From Bacillota bacterium (GTDB lineage: Bacteria > Bacillota > Sulfobacillia > JAIMAT01), in the NCBI GenBank assembly GCA_023511835.1, contig JAIMAT010000017.1, forward strand, positions 1 to 32,139: a stretch of DNA of 32,139 nucleotides, given 5' to 3'. Below are positions 8,929 through 17,283 of the stretch, in pieces. Below the pieces are notes generated by a model. That model was not told where the DNA came from. It made no database searches and was given only the letters and a program-made list of their open reading frames with translations. Each line of letters begins with the position of its first letter. Within the stretch, counting starts at the first letter, position 1. The position numbers were made by a program, and so were the translations under genes.

Positions 8929-8929
8929 T
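8921..8929 (+). promoter_or_regulatory. Extended -10 promoter for rplS
   Basis: TGCTATAAT (8921-8929) is a perfect extended -10 element (TG, one nucleotide, then consensus TATAAT). No good -35 is visible at 16-18 nt, which extended -10 promoters tolerate. Predicted initiation near 8936 gives a leader of about 30 nt to rplS. The TAA inside it is the trmD stop codon. Confidence 0.6.
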
Positions 8930-8964
8930 GTGGCGCGTCACGGCAGGGAGGATGGTGCGGGCGC

Positions 8965-9348
8965 ATGGACTGGCTTGAGGCGTTGCAGGCGGAGCAGCTC
9001 AAACGCGAGATCCCCGACTTCTCCCCCGGTGATACGGTCCGGGTGCATACGGTCGTCCGCGAGGGCGGTCGCGAACGCGTGCAGATCTTCGAGGGGACGG
9101 TCATCGCCCGCAAGCACGGCGGGTTGCAAGAGACCTTCACGGTGCGCAGGATCGCCTCCGGCGTCGGTGTCGAGCGGATCTTCCCCCTCCACTCGCCGCG
9201 CGTCCAGAAGATCGAGGTCGTCCGGCGCGGGGCAGTGCGGCGGGCCAAGCTCTACTACCTGCGCCAGCGCACGGGCAAGTCGGCCCGCGTGCGCGAGCGG
9301 AGGCAAGAGCGGCCCGGCGCGCAGGGCGGAGCCCGGGAGTCGTCATGA
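8965..9348 (+). CDS. rplS: 50S ribosomal protein L19
   Basis: L19 sits at the 30S-50S interface of the large subunit. The 127-residue product has the family core: [59 protein letters not shown] and [20 protein letters not shown] short basic/glycine tail follows. ATG 8965 follows trmD by 36 nt and has a GGGAGGATGG-type purine stretch upstream. The stop overlaps the lepB start (ATGA). It probably has its own promoter (8921-8929) in addition to read-through from the rpsP operon. Confidence 0.97.
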   Translation: MDWLEALQAEQLKREIPDFSPGDTVRVHTVVREGGRERVQIFEGTVIARKHGGLQETFTVRRIASGVGVERIFPLHSPRVQKIEVVRRGAVRRAKLYYLRQRTGKSARVRERRQERPGAQGGARESS

Positions 9349-9872
9349 CGGTCGAGCGAGGGCGCCCCGTCCGGGACGCCCTCGAAGTGATCCTGATCGC
9401 GCTCCTCATCGCCGTCGGCATCCGGACCTTCGTGCTCGAGGCGTTCGTCGTCGAGGGCCCCTCCATGGAGCCGACCCTCTACTCCGACGAGCGCCTCCTG
9501 GTCTTCAAGCTCGCCTATCTCTTCTCGCCGCCCCGGCCGGGCGACATCGTGGTCTTCCGGGTGCCCTGGGACGGCTCCAAGGATTACGTCAAGCGCGTAA
9601 TCGCGGACGGTGGGCAGACGGTGGAGATCCGCCAGGGCACCGTCTACGTCGACGGCCGGCCGCTCAGCGAGCCCTACATCCACTTCACGGACCGGAGCAA
9701 CCTGGCTCCGGTGCGGGTGCCCGCCGGCTACATCTTCGTGCTGGGCGACAACCGCCCGGAGAGCGAGGACAGCCGCTACTTCGGCCCCGTCAGCCAGCAG
9801 CTGGTGGAGGGGAAGGCCGTCGTCCTCTGGTGGCCGCCCAGCCGGTTCGCCTGGCTGGGCGGTCCCCTCTGA
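9345..9872 (+). CDS. lepB: Signal peptidase I
   Basis: This is type I signal peptidase, which removes signal peptides from secreted proteins on the outer face of the membrane. The 175-residue protein has one N-terminal membrane helix (about 12-27, [12 protein letters not shown]) typical of Gram-positive enzymes. The catalytic Ser is in GPSMEPTL (Ser40) and the catalytic Lys in YVKRVI (Lys83). The C-terminal [14 protein letters not shown] box is conserved. ATG 9345 overlaps the rplS stop, giving an ATGA junction and tight coupling. The lepB position between rplS and rbgA is common in Bacillota. Confidence 0.96.
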   Translation: MTVERGRPVRDALEVILIALLIAVGIRTFVLEAFVVEGPSMEPTLYSDERLLVFKLAYLFSPPRPGDIVVFRVPWDGSKDYVKRVIADGGQTVEIRQGTVYVDGRPLSEPYIHFTDRSNLAPVRVPAGYIFVLGDNRPESEDSRYFGPVSQQLVEGKAVVLWWPPSRFAWLGGPL

Positions 9873-9911
9873 GCGGGAGGCGGCCGGGGCGCGGGAGCGC
9901 GCCGGTGGCCC

Positions 9912-9937
9912 GGCAGCCGGGGCCTCCCCCGGCTGCC
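9912..9937. terminator. Bidirectional hairpin between convergent lepB and DUF3243 gene
   Basis: GGCAGCCGGGG (9912-9922) pairs perfectly with 9927-9937 around a 4-nt loop, exactly in the gap between two convergent genes. There is no T-run, so termination would rely on stem strength. The location makes a shared terminator plausible. Confidence 0.5.
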
Positions 9938-9955
9938 TGCCGGACCGGAGGGCGG

Positions 9956-10204
9956 CTAGGAGCGGGAGACCAGCTTGGTCAGGGAGCTGGCCAGCGCCCG
10001 CTGCTCGGCCTCGTTGCTCACCTGCCACATCTCCTTGAGAAGGCGCTGCTCGGGGCTGCGCGGCGCCACCTCGCGCACCAGCCAGTCGCCGATGCGGCTG
10101 GCCTGCTCGGTGATCGCCGCCTGGTTCATGCCCATCTCCTGGGCTGCGGAGACGCGCTGAGCCAGCTCCTGCTTGAAGCGATCGAAGGTGTCGGTGTACT
10201 CCAA
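9956..10204 (-). CDS. DUF3243 family protein (YmfJ-like)
   Basis: The 82-residue protein starts with EYTDTFDRFKQELAQRV and continues with AAQEMGMNQAAITEQASRIGDWLVREV and PRSPEQRLLKEMWQVSNEAEQRALASSLTKLV. This is the helical DUF3243 domain, represented by Bacillus subtilis YmfJ and largely restricted to spore-forming Bacillota. Its function is unknown. TTG 10204 was chosen because a GGGAGGG lies about 7 nt upstream and the encoded N-terminus matches the family. The upstream extension in this frame (to 10486) overlaps rbgA and shows no similarity. The gene is in reverse orientation within the otherwise forward lepB-rbgA series, so it must be transcribed separately. Confidence 0.85.
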   Translation of the reverse strand: MEYTDTFDRFKQELAQRVSAAQEMGMNQAAITEQASRIGDWLVREVAPRSPEQRLLKEMWQVSNEAEQRALASSLTKLVSRS

Positions 10205-10347
10205 GGCTTCGCCCTCCCCGTTCCACTCATGGATGCGCAAGCTTAGTATGCGCGCCGTCGCGACGCCTACTCCGGCCACCGGGGACCGGCGGGCGAGGGC
10301 AGGAAGGGGTCCTTCCGTTGCCGCACGAAGATGGATCAGCGGGAGGG

Positions 10348-11184
10348 ATGCGCCGGCCCGGCCTCCTGCGGGGCCACATGGCGCGCGCGCTGCGCCTCTC
10401 CCGCCAGCTGCTGCACGCGGTGGACGCCGTGGTCGAGGTGCTGGACGCACGCATCCCGCGCGCCAGCCGCTATCCGGCGCTGGCACGGATGCTGGAGGGG
10501 CGGCCGCGCCTGGTCGTCCTGGCCAAGGCGGACCTGGCGGACCCGGCGGTCACGCGGGCCTGGCTGGAGGCGTTCACCGCCGCCGGCGAGCGGGCGCTGG
10601 CGCTGGATCTGCGCGGAGGTGGCGAGCCGGCGCGACTCCGCCGCGAGCTGCGGAGACTGGCCGCCGGGCGCGGCGGCATCCGCGCCCGGCGCCCGCTGCG
10701 GGTGATGGTGGTCGGGCTGCCGAACACCGGCAAGTCGACGCTGCTCAACCGGCTGGCCGGGCGCGGTGCGGCCCGGACCGGCGCCCGGCCGGGGATCACC
10801 CGCGGCGAGCAGTGGATCCGCGGCGACGGCTACGAGCTGCTCGACCTGCCGGGCGTCCTTCCCGCCACCCTGGGCAACCGGCGGGTACTCGTCCGGCTGG
10901 CCGCCTGCGAGCTGGTGGGGACCGAGGCGGTACCCGAGGCGGAGGCGGCCCGCTGGCTGGCGGAGTGGCTGGCGGAGCGGGCGCCGGCGGTGCTGGAGGA
11001 GCGGTACGCCTGGCGGGTCGGCGAGGCCGTCCTGGAGGCGGTGGCGCGACGGCGCGGGGCGCTCCTGCCGGGCGGCCTGCCCGATCTCGAGCGCGCCGGG
11101 CGCGCGCTGCTGGCCGACTTCCGCCTGGGCCGCCTGGGCCGGCTCAGCCTGGAGGAGCCCGACGATGCCGGACCTGCTACGTGA
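10348..11184 (+). CDS. rbgA: Ribosome biogenesis GTPase RbgA (YlqF)
   Basis: RbgA is a circularly permuted GTPase needed for late 50S subunit assembly in Bacillota. The 278 residues show the permuted motif order G4 (AKAD, 59-62), then G1 P-loop GLPNTGKST (123-131), G2 Thr151 in RPGITRGEQW and G3 DLPG (166-169). A C-terminal helical ANTAR-like domain ends in LGRLSLEEP. The N-terminal GHMARALRLSRQLL equals the family GHMAKA segment. ATG 10348 matches the family N-terminus but its purine-rich stretch abuts the codon. TTG 10318 (10 residues longer) has a better-spaced AGGAAGGGG and cannot be excluded. The first position of G4 is Ala instead of the usual Asn. The 3' end overlaps rnhB by 20 nt. Confidence 0.9.
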   Translation: MRRPGLLRGHMARALRLSRQLLHAVDAVVEVLDARIPRASRYPALARMLEGRPRLVVLAKADLADPAVTRAWLEAFTAAGERALALDLRGGGEPARLRRELRRLAAGRGGIRARRPLRVMVVGLPNTGKSTLLNRLAGRGAARTGARPGITRGEQWIRGDGYELLDLPGVLPATLGNRRVLVRLAACELVGTEAVPEAEAARWLAEWLAERAPAVLEERYAWRVGEAVLEAVARRRGALLPGGLPDLERAGRALLADFRLGRLGRLSLEEPDDAGPAT

Positions 11185-11797
11185 GGAGCGCTGGTGGAGG
11201 ATGGGCGTCCGCTGGGTGGCGGGCGTCGACGAGGCTGGCCGGGGCCCCCTGGCCGGCCCGGTGACGGCGGCTGCCGTCGTCTTCCCGCCGTGGGTGGAGG
11301 CGGATCGGCTGGCGGGCGTCGACGACTCGAAGCGGCTCTCGCCGGCGCGGCGCCGGCGGCTCGTGCCCGTCATCCTGCGCGAGGCGGCGGCGTGGGCGGT
11401 GGGCGAGGCGTCGGTGGAGGAGATCGATCGGCTCGACATCCGCCAGGCCACCTTTCTCGCCATGCGCAGGGCGCTGGCGCTGCTGGCGGTGCCCGTGGGG
11501 GCGGTGCTGGTGGACGGGCCGGCCTCCCCCGGTCCGGCCCTGCCGCCGGAACGGGTGGAGGCCGTGGTGGGGGGCGACCGCCTCTCGCTGAGCGTGGCGG
11601 CCGCCTCGGTGCTGGCCAAAGTGGTGCGGGACATGCAGATGGAGGAGCTGCACCGGCTCCATCCCGGCTACGGGTGGGCGCGAAACAAGGGGTACGGGAC
11701 GGCGGAGCACCGCGAGGCCATCGCCCGTCTGGGTGCCTGCCGTCTCCACCGGCGCAGCTTCCTGGGCGGGGGAGAGGAGGGGGCCGAGGCCTCCTGA
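11165..11797 (+). CDS. rnhB: Ribonuclease HII
   Basis: RNase HII hydrolyses RNA in RNA-DNA hybrids and starts removal of misincorporated ribonucleotides. The 210-residue protein carries DEAGRGPLAGPV, with probable metal ligands Asp22 and Glu23. It also has the DDSKRLSPARR loop, Asp117 in VLVDGP, and GGDRLSLSVAAASVLAKVVRD with Asp156. The GYGWARNKGYGT segment is also typical. ATG 11165 lies within the end of rbgA and has GGAGGAG about 6 nt upstream, which indicates coupled translation. Confidence 0.96.
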   Translation: MPDLLREERWWRMGVRWVAGVDEAGRGPLAGPVTAAAVVFPPWVEADRLAGVDDSKRLSPARRRRLVPVILREAAAWAVGEASVEEIDRLDIRQATFLAMRRALALLAVPVGAVLVDGPASPGPALPPERVEAVVGGDRLSLSVAAASVLAKVVRDMQMEELHRLHPGYGWARNKGYGTAEHREAIARLGACRLHRRSFLGGGEEGAEAS

Positions 11798-11839
11798 GCG
11801 GCCGGGGGCCGGGCCGGATCCGGGAAAGGGGGACGAGCC

Positions 11840-12730
11840 GTGACAGGTGTACGCAAGGCGGTCATCCCGGCGGCGGGGCTGGGGACGCGCTTCCTGCCCG
11901 CCACGAAGGCGCAGCCGAAGGAGATGCTGCCCGTGGTCGACGCTCCCGCCATCCAGTACGTGGTGGAGGAGATCGTGGCCGCGGGCATCGAGGACGTGCT
12001 GATCGTCACCAGCGCCAACAAGGGCTCCATCGAGGACTACTTCGACCGCTCGCTCGACCTGGAGGCGGCGCTGGCGGCCCGGGAGGGGAAGGCCGCCGAG
12101 CTGGAGATGGTCCGGCGCATCGGCGAGATGGCCAACGTACACTACGTCCGGCAGAAGCAGCCGCTGGGGCTCGGCCACGCCATCCTCTGCGCGCGCATGC
12201 ACGTGGGTGACGAACCCTTCGCCGTGCTCCTCCCCGACGACCTGATCCGGGCCGAGCCCTCGGCCCTCCGCCAGCTCCTCGAGGTGGTCGAGCCGGGCAC
12301 CTCGGTGGTGGCGGTACAGCCGGTCCCCCACGCGGAGGTCTCGCGCTACGGGGTGGTCGACGTGGAGGCGGAGGGCGGCGGAAGCTACCGGGTGCGCGAC
12401 ATGGTGGAGAAGCCGCGGCCGGAGGAGGCGCCCTCCGACCTGGCCGTCATCGGCCGCTACGTCCTCGACCCGGCGGTCTTCGACGTGCTGGAGCGGCTGG
12501 AGCCGGGACACGGCGGCGAGATCCAGCTGACGGATGCCCTGCGCCGCCTGGCGCGGCGGGGGGCCGTGCGGGCGCGGGAGGTGGAGGGGGAGCGGTTCGA
12601 CGTGGGCGACCGCGTCGGGTGGTTGACGGCCAACCTGCGCTACGCGTTGGACCGGCCGGATCTGGCTCCGGCGCTGCTCGACTTCCTGGAGCGGACGCTG
12701 GAACGGGCGAAGCCCGGAGGCGGGCGGTGA
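11840..12730 (+). CDS. galU: UTP-glucose-1-phosphate uridylyltransferase
   Basis: This enzyme makes UDP-glucose from UTP and glucose-1-phosphate. The 296-residue protein has the nucleotidyltransferase signature AAGLGTRFLPATKAQPKEMLPVVD near the N-terminus. It also has QKQPLGLGHAILCA, the LLPDDLI metal-binding segment, VEKPRPEEAPS and GHGGEIQLTDALR, all typical of bacterial GalU. GTG 11840 follows a purine-rich GGGAAAGGGGGA. The stop overlaps the start of the trehalose synthase gene, so UDP-glucose production and its use in trehalose-6-phosphate synthesis are probably coexpressed. Which of several UDP-glucose-dependent pathways dominates is inference. Confidence 0.95.
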   Translation: MTGVRKAVIPAAGLGTRFLPATKAQPKEMLPVVDAPAIQYVVEEIVAAGIEDVLIVTSANKGSIEDYFDRSLDLEAALAAREGKAAELEMVRRIGEMANVHYVRQKQPLGLGHAILCARMHVGDEPFAVLLPDDLIRAEPSALRQLLEVVEPGTSVVAVQPVPHAEVSRYGVVDVEAEGGGSYRVRDMVEKPRPEEAPSDLAVIGRYVLDPAVFDVLERLEPGHGGEIQLTDALRRLARRGAVRAREVEGERFDVGDRVGWLTANLRYALDRPDLAPALLDFLERTLERAKPGGGR

Positions 12731-15030
12731 GCGAGGCCCCGCGCGCCCAGGCCGGCGCGCGCGCCGCGGCGGGCGCCCTGGGCGGGCGCCAGCTGGTGGT
12801 GGTGGCCAACCGCGAGCCGTACGTCCACCGCCGGCGCCCGGGCGGCGTGGTGGTGGAGAGGCCGCCCGGCGGGCTGGTCGCCGCCCTCGACCCGGTGCTG
12901 CGCGCGGTGGGCGGGACCTGGGTGGGCTGGGGAAGCGGTTCGGCGGACCGCCAGGCGGTCGACGCGCACGACCGCCTGGCGGTGCCGCCGGAGGAGCCCG
13001 CCTATACGCTGCGCCGGGTCTGGCTGAGCCGGGGCGACGTGGCCGGCTTCTACAACGGCTACGCCAACCAGGCGCTCTGGCCGCTCTGCCACCTGCTGCC
13101 GTCGCTGGCGCGCTTCGAGCGCGGCTTCTGGACGGCCTACCGGCGTGTCAACGCCCGCTTCGCCCGGGCGGTGGCGGAGGAGGTCCGGCCCGGCGCGCGC
13201 ATCTGGATCCAGGACTACCACTTCGCCCTGCTCCCCGACCTGCTGCGCCGCGAGCTGGAGCGTCGCGGCGTCGCCGGCTTCCGTCTCGGCCACTTCTGGC
13301 ACATTCCCTGGCCGCCCTGGGACGTCTTCCGCATCTGCCCGCAGCGGACGGAGATCCTGCGCGGCCTCCTCGCCAACGACCTGCTCGGCTTCCATCTCCC
13401 CCGCTTCGCCGACAACTTCCTGGACTGCGTAGAGCGGGAGCTGGGACTCCCGGTCGACCGCGCGCGCGGGACGGTGGAGCTGGAGGGTCGCAGCATAGCC
13501 GTGGCCGCCTTCCCCATCAGCGTCGACTTCGCGGCGCTGGAGGAGGAGGCTCTCTCCCCTGCGGCGGTGCGGGCCTTCGAGCGCTTCGCGCGCAGCCGCG
13601 GCCTCGCCGGCCAGCGGCTTCTCCTGGGTGTGGACCGCCTGGACTACACCAAGGGCATCCCCGAGCGGATGGCGGCCGTCGACCGCTTCCTGGAGCGTTT
13701 CCCCGACTGGCGGGGCCGCTTCCGCATGATCCAGAAGGTGACGAAGAGCCGGAGCGAGATCCCGGCCTACCGACGCCTGGAGGAAGAGGTGCGCGCGGCG
13801 GTGGCCCGCATCAACGAGCGCTGGCGGGAGGGGAGCTGGGAGCCCATCCTCTATGTGGAAGGAGGCCTGCCCCCGCACACGCTGGCCGGCCTCTACCGGG
13901 CCGCCGACGTGGCCCTGGTCTCTTCGCTCCAGGACGGGATGAACCTGGTCTCCAAGGAGTACATCGCCTGCCAGGTGGAGGAGCGGGGCGTCCTTCTGCT
14001 CAGCGAGCTGGCCGGAGCGGCCGAGGAGATCGAGGGCGCGCTCCGCATCAACCCCTACGACGTGGAGGCCATGGCCGAGGCGCTCCACGCCGCCTTCACC
14101 ATGCCCGAGGAGGAGCGGCGGCGGCGCATGCGCTCCATGCGCGCCTTCGTGCGCGAGCACGACATCTACCGCTGGGAGGAGGAGTTCTTGGGAGCGCTGG
14201 AGGAGGCGGCGGCCGGCCGGGGGGAGAGCTGGCAGGAGCGGCTGCTGGCCCGCCTGCGGGAGCGTCCCCGGCTGGCCCTCTTCCTGGATTACGACGGAAC
14301 CCTGGCCCCGATCGCGGAGCGGCCCGAGGAGGCCGCCATCCTGCCGGCCGCGGAGGAGGCGCTGCGCCGGCTGGCAGCCCTCCAGGGGAGCCTGGTGGCC
14401 GTCGTCAGCGGCCGCTCGCTGGAGGACCTCCAGCGCCGCCTGCCCTGGCCCGGCCTGGTGCTGGTGGGCAACCACGGTTTCGAGATGGCCCGCGACGGCC
14501 GGCGGCGGGCCCACCCGCTGGCCGAGCGGGCGCGCGCGGACGTGGCCCGGGCGGCGAAGCTGGCCGCGGGGCGGCTCCGCGCCGTGCCGGGGGCGCGCGT
14601 GGAGGCGAAAGGGCTGACCGCCAGCGTCCACCTGCGCGGGCTGCCGCCCGCGGCGGCCGAGGAGGCCCGTGCCGCGGTGGAGGCCGCCGTGCGCGAGGCC
14701 TCGCCGCGCGGCGGTCTGGTGATCACGCCGGGCAGGCAGGTGCTGGAGATCCGGCCGGACGTCGCCTGGGACAAGGGACGGGCCGTGCTCGACCTGCTCC
14801 GAGAGGCGGCCGGCCCGGCCTGGCCGGAGGAGTGGACGGTCCTCTACGCCGGCGACGACCAGACCGACGAGTCCGCCTTTCTCGCCCTGCCTCCGCCCGC
14901 CTTCACGGTCCGGGTGGGAGCCGAGGAAGCCGGCGGGGCGCCGACCGCCGCGCGCGAGCGCCTGCCCGGGCCCGAGGCGGTCGCGCGGCTCCTGGAAGCC
15001 ATGCTGCGCGTACTGGAAGGAACTGGATGA
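12727..15030 (+). CDS. otsAB: Bifunctional trehalose-6-phosphate synthase/phosphatase (OtsA-OtsB fusion)
   Basis: The 767-residue protein joins a GT20 glycosyltransferase (about 20-485) to a HAD-type phosphatase (about 515-760). The synthase half shows [44 protein letters not shown] (301-311) and [10 protein letters not shown] (403-412). The phosphatase half has the nucleophile motif LDYDGTLAP (Asp521, Asp523) and [10 protein letters not shown] (709-718). Together they would form trehalose-6-phosphate from UDP-glucose and glucose-6-phosphate and then trehalose. The GTG start overlaps the galU stop by 4 nt. The [12 protein letters not shown] version of the acceptor-side motif differs from E. 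coli OtsA and is also found in related GT20 synthases, so another phosphorylated acceptor (for example glycerol-3-phosphate) is possible. Confidence 0.88.
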   Translation: MSEAPRAQAGARAAAGALGGRQLVVVANREPYVHRRRPGGVVVERPPGGLVAALDPVLRAVGGTWVGWGSGSADRQAVDAHDRLAVPPEEPAYTLRRVWLSRGDVAGFYNGYANQALWPLCHLLPSLARFERGFWTAYRRVNARFARAVAEEVRPGARIWIQDYHFALLPDLLRRELERRGVAGFRLGHFWHIPWPPWDVFRICPQRTEILRGLLANDLLGFHLPRFADNFLDCVERELGLPVDRARGTVELEGRSIAVAAFPISVDFAALEEEALSPAAVRAFERFARSRGLAGQRLLLGVDRLDYTKGIPERMAAVDRFLERFPDWRGRFRMIQKVTKSRSEIPAYRRLEEEVRAAVARINERWREGSWEPILYVEGGLPPHTLAGLYRAADVALVSSLQDGMNLVSKEYIACQVEERGVLLLSELAGAAEEIEGALRINPYDVEAMAEALHAAFTMPEEERRRRMRSMRAFVREHDIYRWEEEFLGALEEAAAGRGESWQERLLARLRERPRLALFLDYDGTLAPIAERPEEAAILPAAEEALRRLAALQGSLVAVVSGRSLEDLQRRLPWPGLVLVGNHGFEMARDGRRRAHPLAERARADVARAAKLAAGRLRAVPGARVEAKGLTASVHLRGLPPAAAEEARAAVEAAVREASPRGGLVITPGRQVLEIRPDVAWDKGRAVLDLLREAAGPAWPEEWTVLYAGDDQTDESAFLALPPPAFTVRVGAEEAGGAPTAARERLPGPEAVARLLEAMLRVLEGTG

Positions 15031-15108
15031 CGACCGGCGAATGCCCTCCTCCGGGGCGTTGCAAAGGGGGCGAAGGGGCTGGCGCTGGCCGTCGTCCGTT
15101 CCGCCACG

Positions 15109-16620
15109 GTGGTGGGCGTGGAAGGTCGCCTGGTCGACGTCCAGGTGGACGTGGGGCGGGGGTTGCCCGGCTTCACCGTGGTCGGCGGCGCGAGCCCCGT
15201 GGTGCGGGAGGGCCGGGACCGGGTCCGCAGCGCCCTGCGCAACGCGGGCTTCGCCTTCCCGGCCGCCCGCGTGACCGTCAACCTGGCGCCGGCCGGGCTG
15301 CCCAAAGGGGGCACGCACTTCGACCTGGCCATGGCGCTGGGTCTGCTGCTGGCCAGCGGCCAGCTCCGGCCGCCGGCCGGCGGCTGGGAGGAGACGCTGG
15401 TGCTGGGCGAGCTGGCGCTGGACGGCCGCGTCCTGCCCGTCCACGGCGCCCTGCCCATGGCGCTGGCGGCGCGCGCCCGGGGTTTCCGGCGAGCCCTGGT
15501 GGCGCCGGGCAACGCGGCCGAGCTGGAGCTCCTGCCGGACTGGGAGGTACGGACGCTGGAGCGCCTGGCGCAGCTGGCGAGCCCGGGTCCTGCGCCGGTC
15601 GCGAAGCAGGCCTGGGCGTCCGGCGGGAGCCGGCCGCGCGCGCGGGGGGAGGAGGCGGGGGGCCGGCCGGTGCTCCTGGAGGAGATCGTCGGCCAGGCCG
15701 CCGCCAAGAAGGCGCTGGAGCTGGTGGCGGCCGGCGGCCACCATCTGCTTCTCTCCGGGCCTCCCGGAGTGGGGAAGAGCATGCTCGGCCAGGCGCTGCC
15801 CGCCCTGCTTCCTCCCCTGGAGGGGGAGGAGCGGTTGGAGAGGGCGGCGGTGGCCAGCGCCGCCGGCCTCGGCCTGGCTCTCGAGCGCCCTTTCCGCGCG
15901 CCGCACCATTCCGCCACGCTGGCTGCCGTCATCGGCGGCGGCGCGGCGCTGCGTCCCGGCGAGGCGACGCTGGCGCATACCGGTATCCTCTTTCTGGACG
16001 AGGCCGGCGAGTTCGCTCCGGAGGTGCTGGAGGCGCTGCGCGAGCCGCTGGAGTCGGGCGAGATCCGGCTGGCCCGCTCCTGGGGGACGGTCCGCCTGCC
16101 CGCCCGCTTCACGCTGGTCGCGACGCGCAACCTCTGCCCCTGCGGCCGGCGCGGCGCGCCCGGGCAGTTCTGCCAGTGCCGGCCCTGGGAGGTGCAGCGC
16201 TACGAGGCGCGCCTCTCGGGGCCGCTCCTCGACCGGATCGACCTGCACGTGCGGGTGGAGGGTGAGCCCGTGCGGGAGTTCCGCCCCGCGCGCACGGCGG
16301 AGGTGCTCGAGCGCGTCGCCCGCGCCCGGGAGCTGCAGCGGCGGCGCGGCGGGCCCGAGAACGGGCGCCTGGAGGGCGCGCTGCTGCGCGAGCTGGCGCC
16401 GCTGGAGGCGGAGGCCGAGCGGACGCTGGAACGACTGCGCGCGGCGGGCTTCCTGAGCCTGCGTTCGCGCGACCGTCTCCACCGAGTGGCGCGGACGCTG
16501 GCCGACCTGGAGGGGCGCGAGCGGATCGAGGCGGGAGACGTCGCCCTGGCGGCCCAGCTCTGCCGGCCCCTCAGGCTCGAGCCGCCGGCGGGGGGCGAGG
16601 CGGGCTTCAGGCCGGCGTGA
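15109..16620 (+). CDS. comM: YifB/ComM family Mg-chelatase-like AAA ATPase
   Basis: ComM is a hexameric AAA+ helicase-like protein that extends recombination tracts during natural transformation. From GTG 15109 the product is 503 residues. It has an N-terminal ChlI domain (GLPGFTVVGGASP, RVTVNLAPAGLPKGGTHFDLAMALGLL), Walker A GPPGVGKSM (217-225), Walker B ILFLDEAGEF, and the LVATRNLCPCG zinc-binding-type segment. The C-terminal Mg-chelatase helical domain follows. The start is uncertain. The family usually has another strand before VGVEG, and here the in-frame sequence back to about 15079 (ALAVVRSAT) supplies it, but only CTG codons (15079, 15085) are available there. The 3' end overlaps the convergent methyltransferase gene by 14 nt. 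Confidence 0.92.
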   Translation: MVGVEGRLVDVQVDVGRGLPGFTVVGGASPVVREGRDRVRSALRNAGFAFPAARVTVNLAPAGLPKGGTHFDLAMALGLLLASGQLRPPAGGWEETLVLGELALDGRVLPVHGALPMALAARARGFRRALVAPGNAAELELLPDWEVRTLERLAQLASPGPAPVAKQAWASGGSRPRARGEEAGGRPVLLEEIVGQAAAKKALELVAAGGHHLLLSGPPGVGKSMLGQALPALLPPLEGEERLERAAVASAAGLGLALERPFRAPHHSATLAAVIGGGAALRPGEATLAHTGILFLDEAGEFAPEVLEALREPLESGEIRLARSWGTVRLPARFTLVATRNLCPCGRRGAPGQFCQCRPWEVQRYEARLSGPLLDRIDLHVRVEGEPVREFRPARTAEVLERVARARELQRRRGGPENGRLEGALLRELAPLEAEAERTLERLRAAGFLSLRSRDRLHRVARTLADLEGRERIEAGDVALAAQLCRPLRLEPPAGGEAGFRPA

Positions 16621-17197
16621 AGAGACGGTGATACCAGGCCTCGCCCGCCACGCCGCCGGCCAGGAGCCCCAGCCCGGCCCGGGCCGCCGCCTCTTCCAGC
16701 GACTCGGGCGCCATCCGCTCGCGGGCGGGCGGCCCGAAGTCGAGACCCCGGTCGGGGTCGAACTCCACCACGAGGAGGCGCCCCCCGGGGTCGAGCAGGC
16801 GACGCGCCAAGGCGAGGAAGCGGGACGGATCGCCCAGGTGGTGGAGGACGTTGGCGGCCAGCGCGCGGTCGAGGCTGCCCGCGGGGATGGGCAGCTCCTC
16901 GGCCTCCGGGGCGGCCAAGTCGGCGGCCACGGCGCGCACCCAGCGGTCCAGACGGGCGGCGTGCGCCAAGCGCTCCGCGTGGGCGACCATGGCCTCGCTC
17001 CGGTCGACCGCCCAGACGCGGCCTCCCGGGCGGACGCGCGCCGCCATCTGGAGCGCCACCAGACCGGGTCCCGAGCCGAGGTCCGCCACCTCCATGCCGG
17101 GGCGGAGATCGAGGATACCCAGCCAGCGGGCCGAGACTTCCGCGCGCAGAAACTGGTGGGCGAGCAGGCGTTCCGGGACGAAGCCGGGATCGTCCAT
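16607..17197 (-). CDS. Class I SAM-dependent methyltransferase
   Basis: The 196-residue protein is a small Rossmann-fold methyltransferase. Motif I is VADLGSGPG (37-45), the acidic end of strand beta2 is AVDRSEAMV (Asp65), and the motif IV region reads LDRALAANVLHHLGDPSRFLALARRLLDPGG, followed by RLLVVEFDP. This pattern resembles the UbiE/Methyltransf_11 and arsenite-methyltransferase-like groups. The substrate cannot be predicted. ATG 17197 has no strong ribosome binding site. It is transcribed divergently from the HAD gene and converges on comM, so it is probably monocistronic. Confidence 0.85.
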   Translation of the reverse strand: MDDPGFVPERLLAHQFLRAEVSARWLGILDLRPGMEVADLGSGPGLVALQMAARVRPGGRVWAVDRSEAMVAHAERLAHAARLDRWVRAVAADLAAPEAEELPIPAGSLDRALAANVLHHLGDPSRFLALARRLLDPGGRLLVVEFDPDRGLDFGPPARERMAPESLEEAAARAGLGLLAGGVAGEAWYHRLFTPA

Positions 17198-17257
17198 CGT
17201 CCGAGGGCCCCCTTCGTGGACGGGATGCGGGCGGATGCCGCCGCTCCCGCCCCCGGG

Positions 17258-17263
17258 TAGACT
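17258..17263 (+). promoter_or_regulatory. Possible -10 element for HAD gene
   Basis: TAGACT (17258-17263) is the same -10 variant as at the ffh promoter and is the main AT-containing hexamer in this GC-rich divergent spacer. No convincing -35 lies 17 nt upstream. The start codon is 14-20 nt downstream, so the message would have a very short leader. Confidence 0.3.
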
Positions 17264-17283
17264 GGGGGCGGGAGGCGGTGGCG

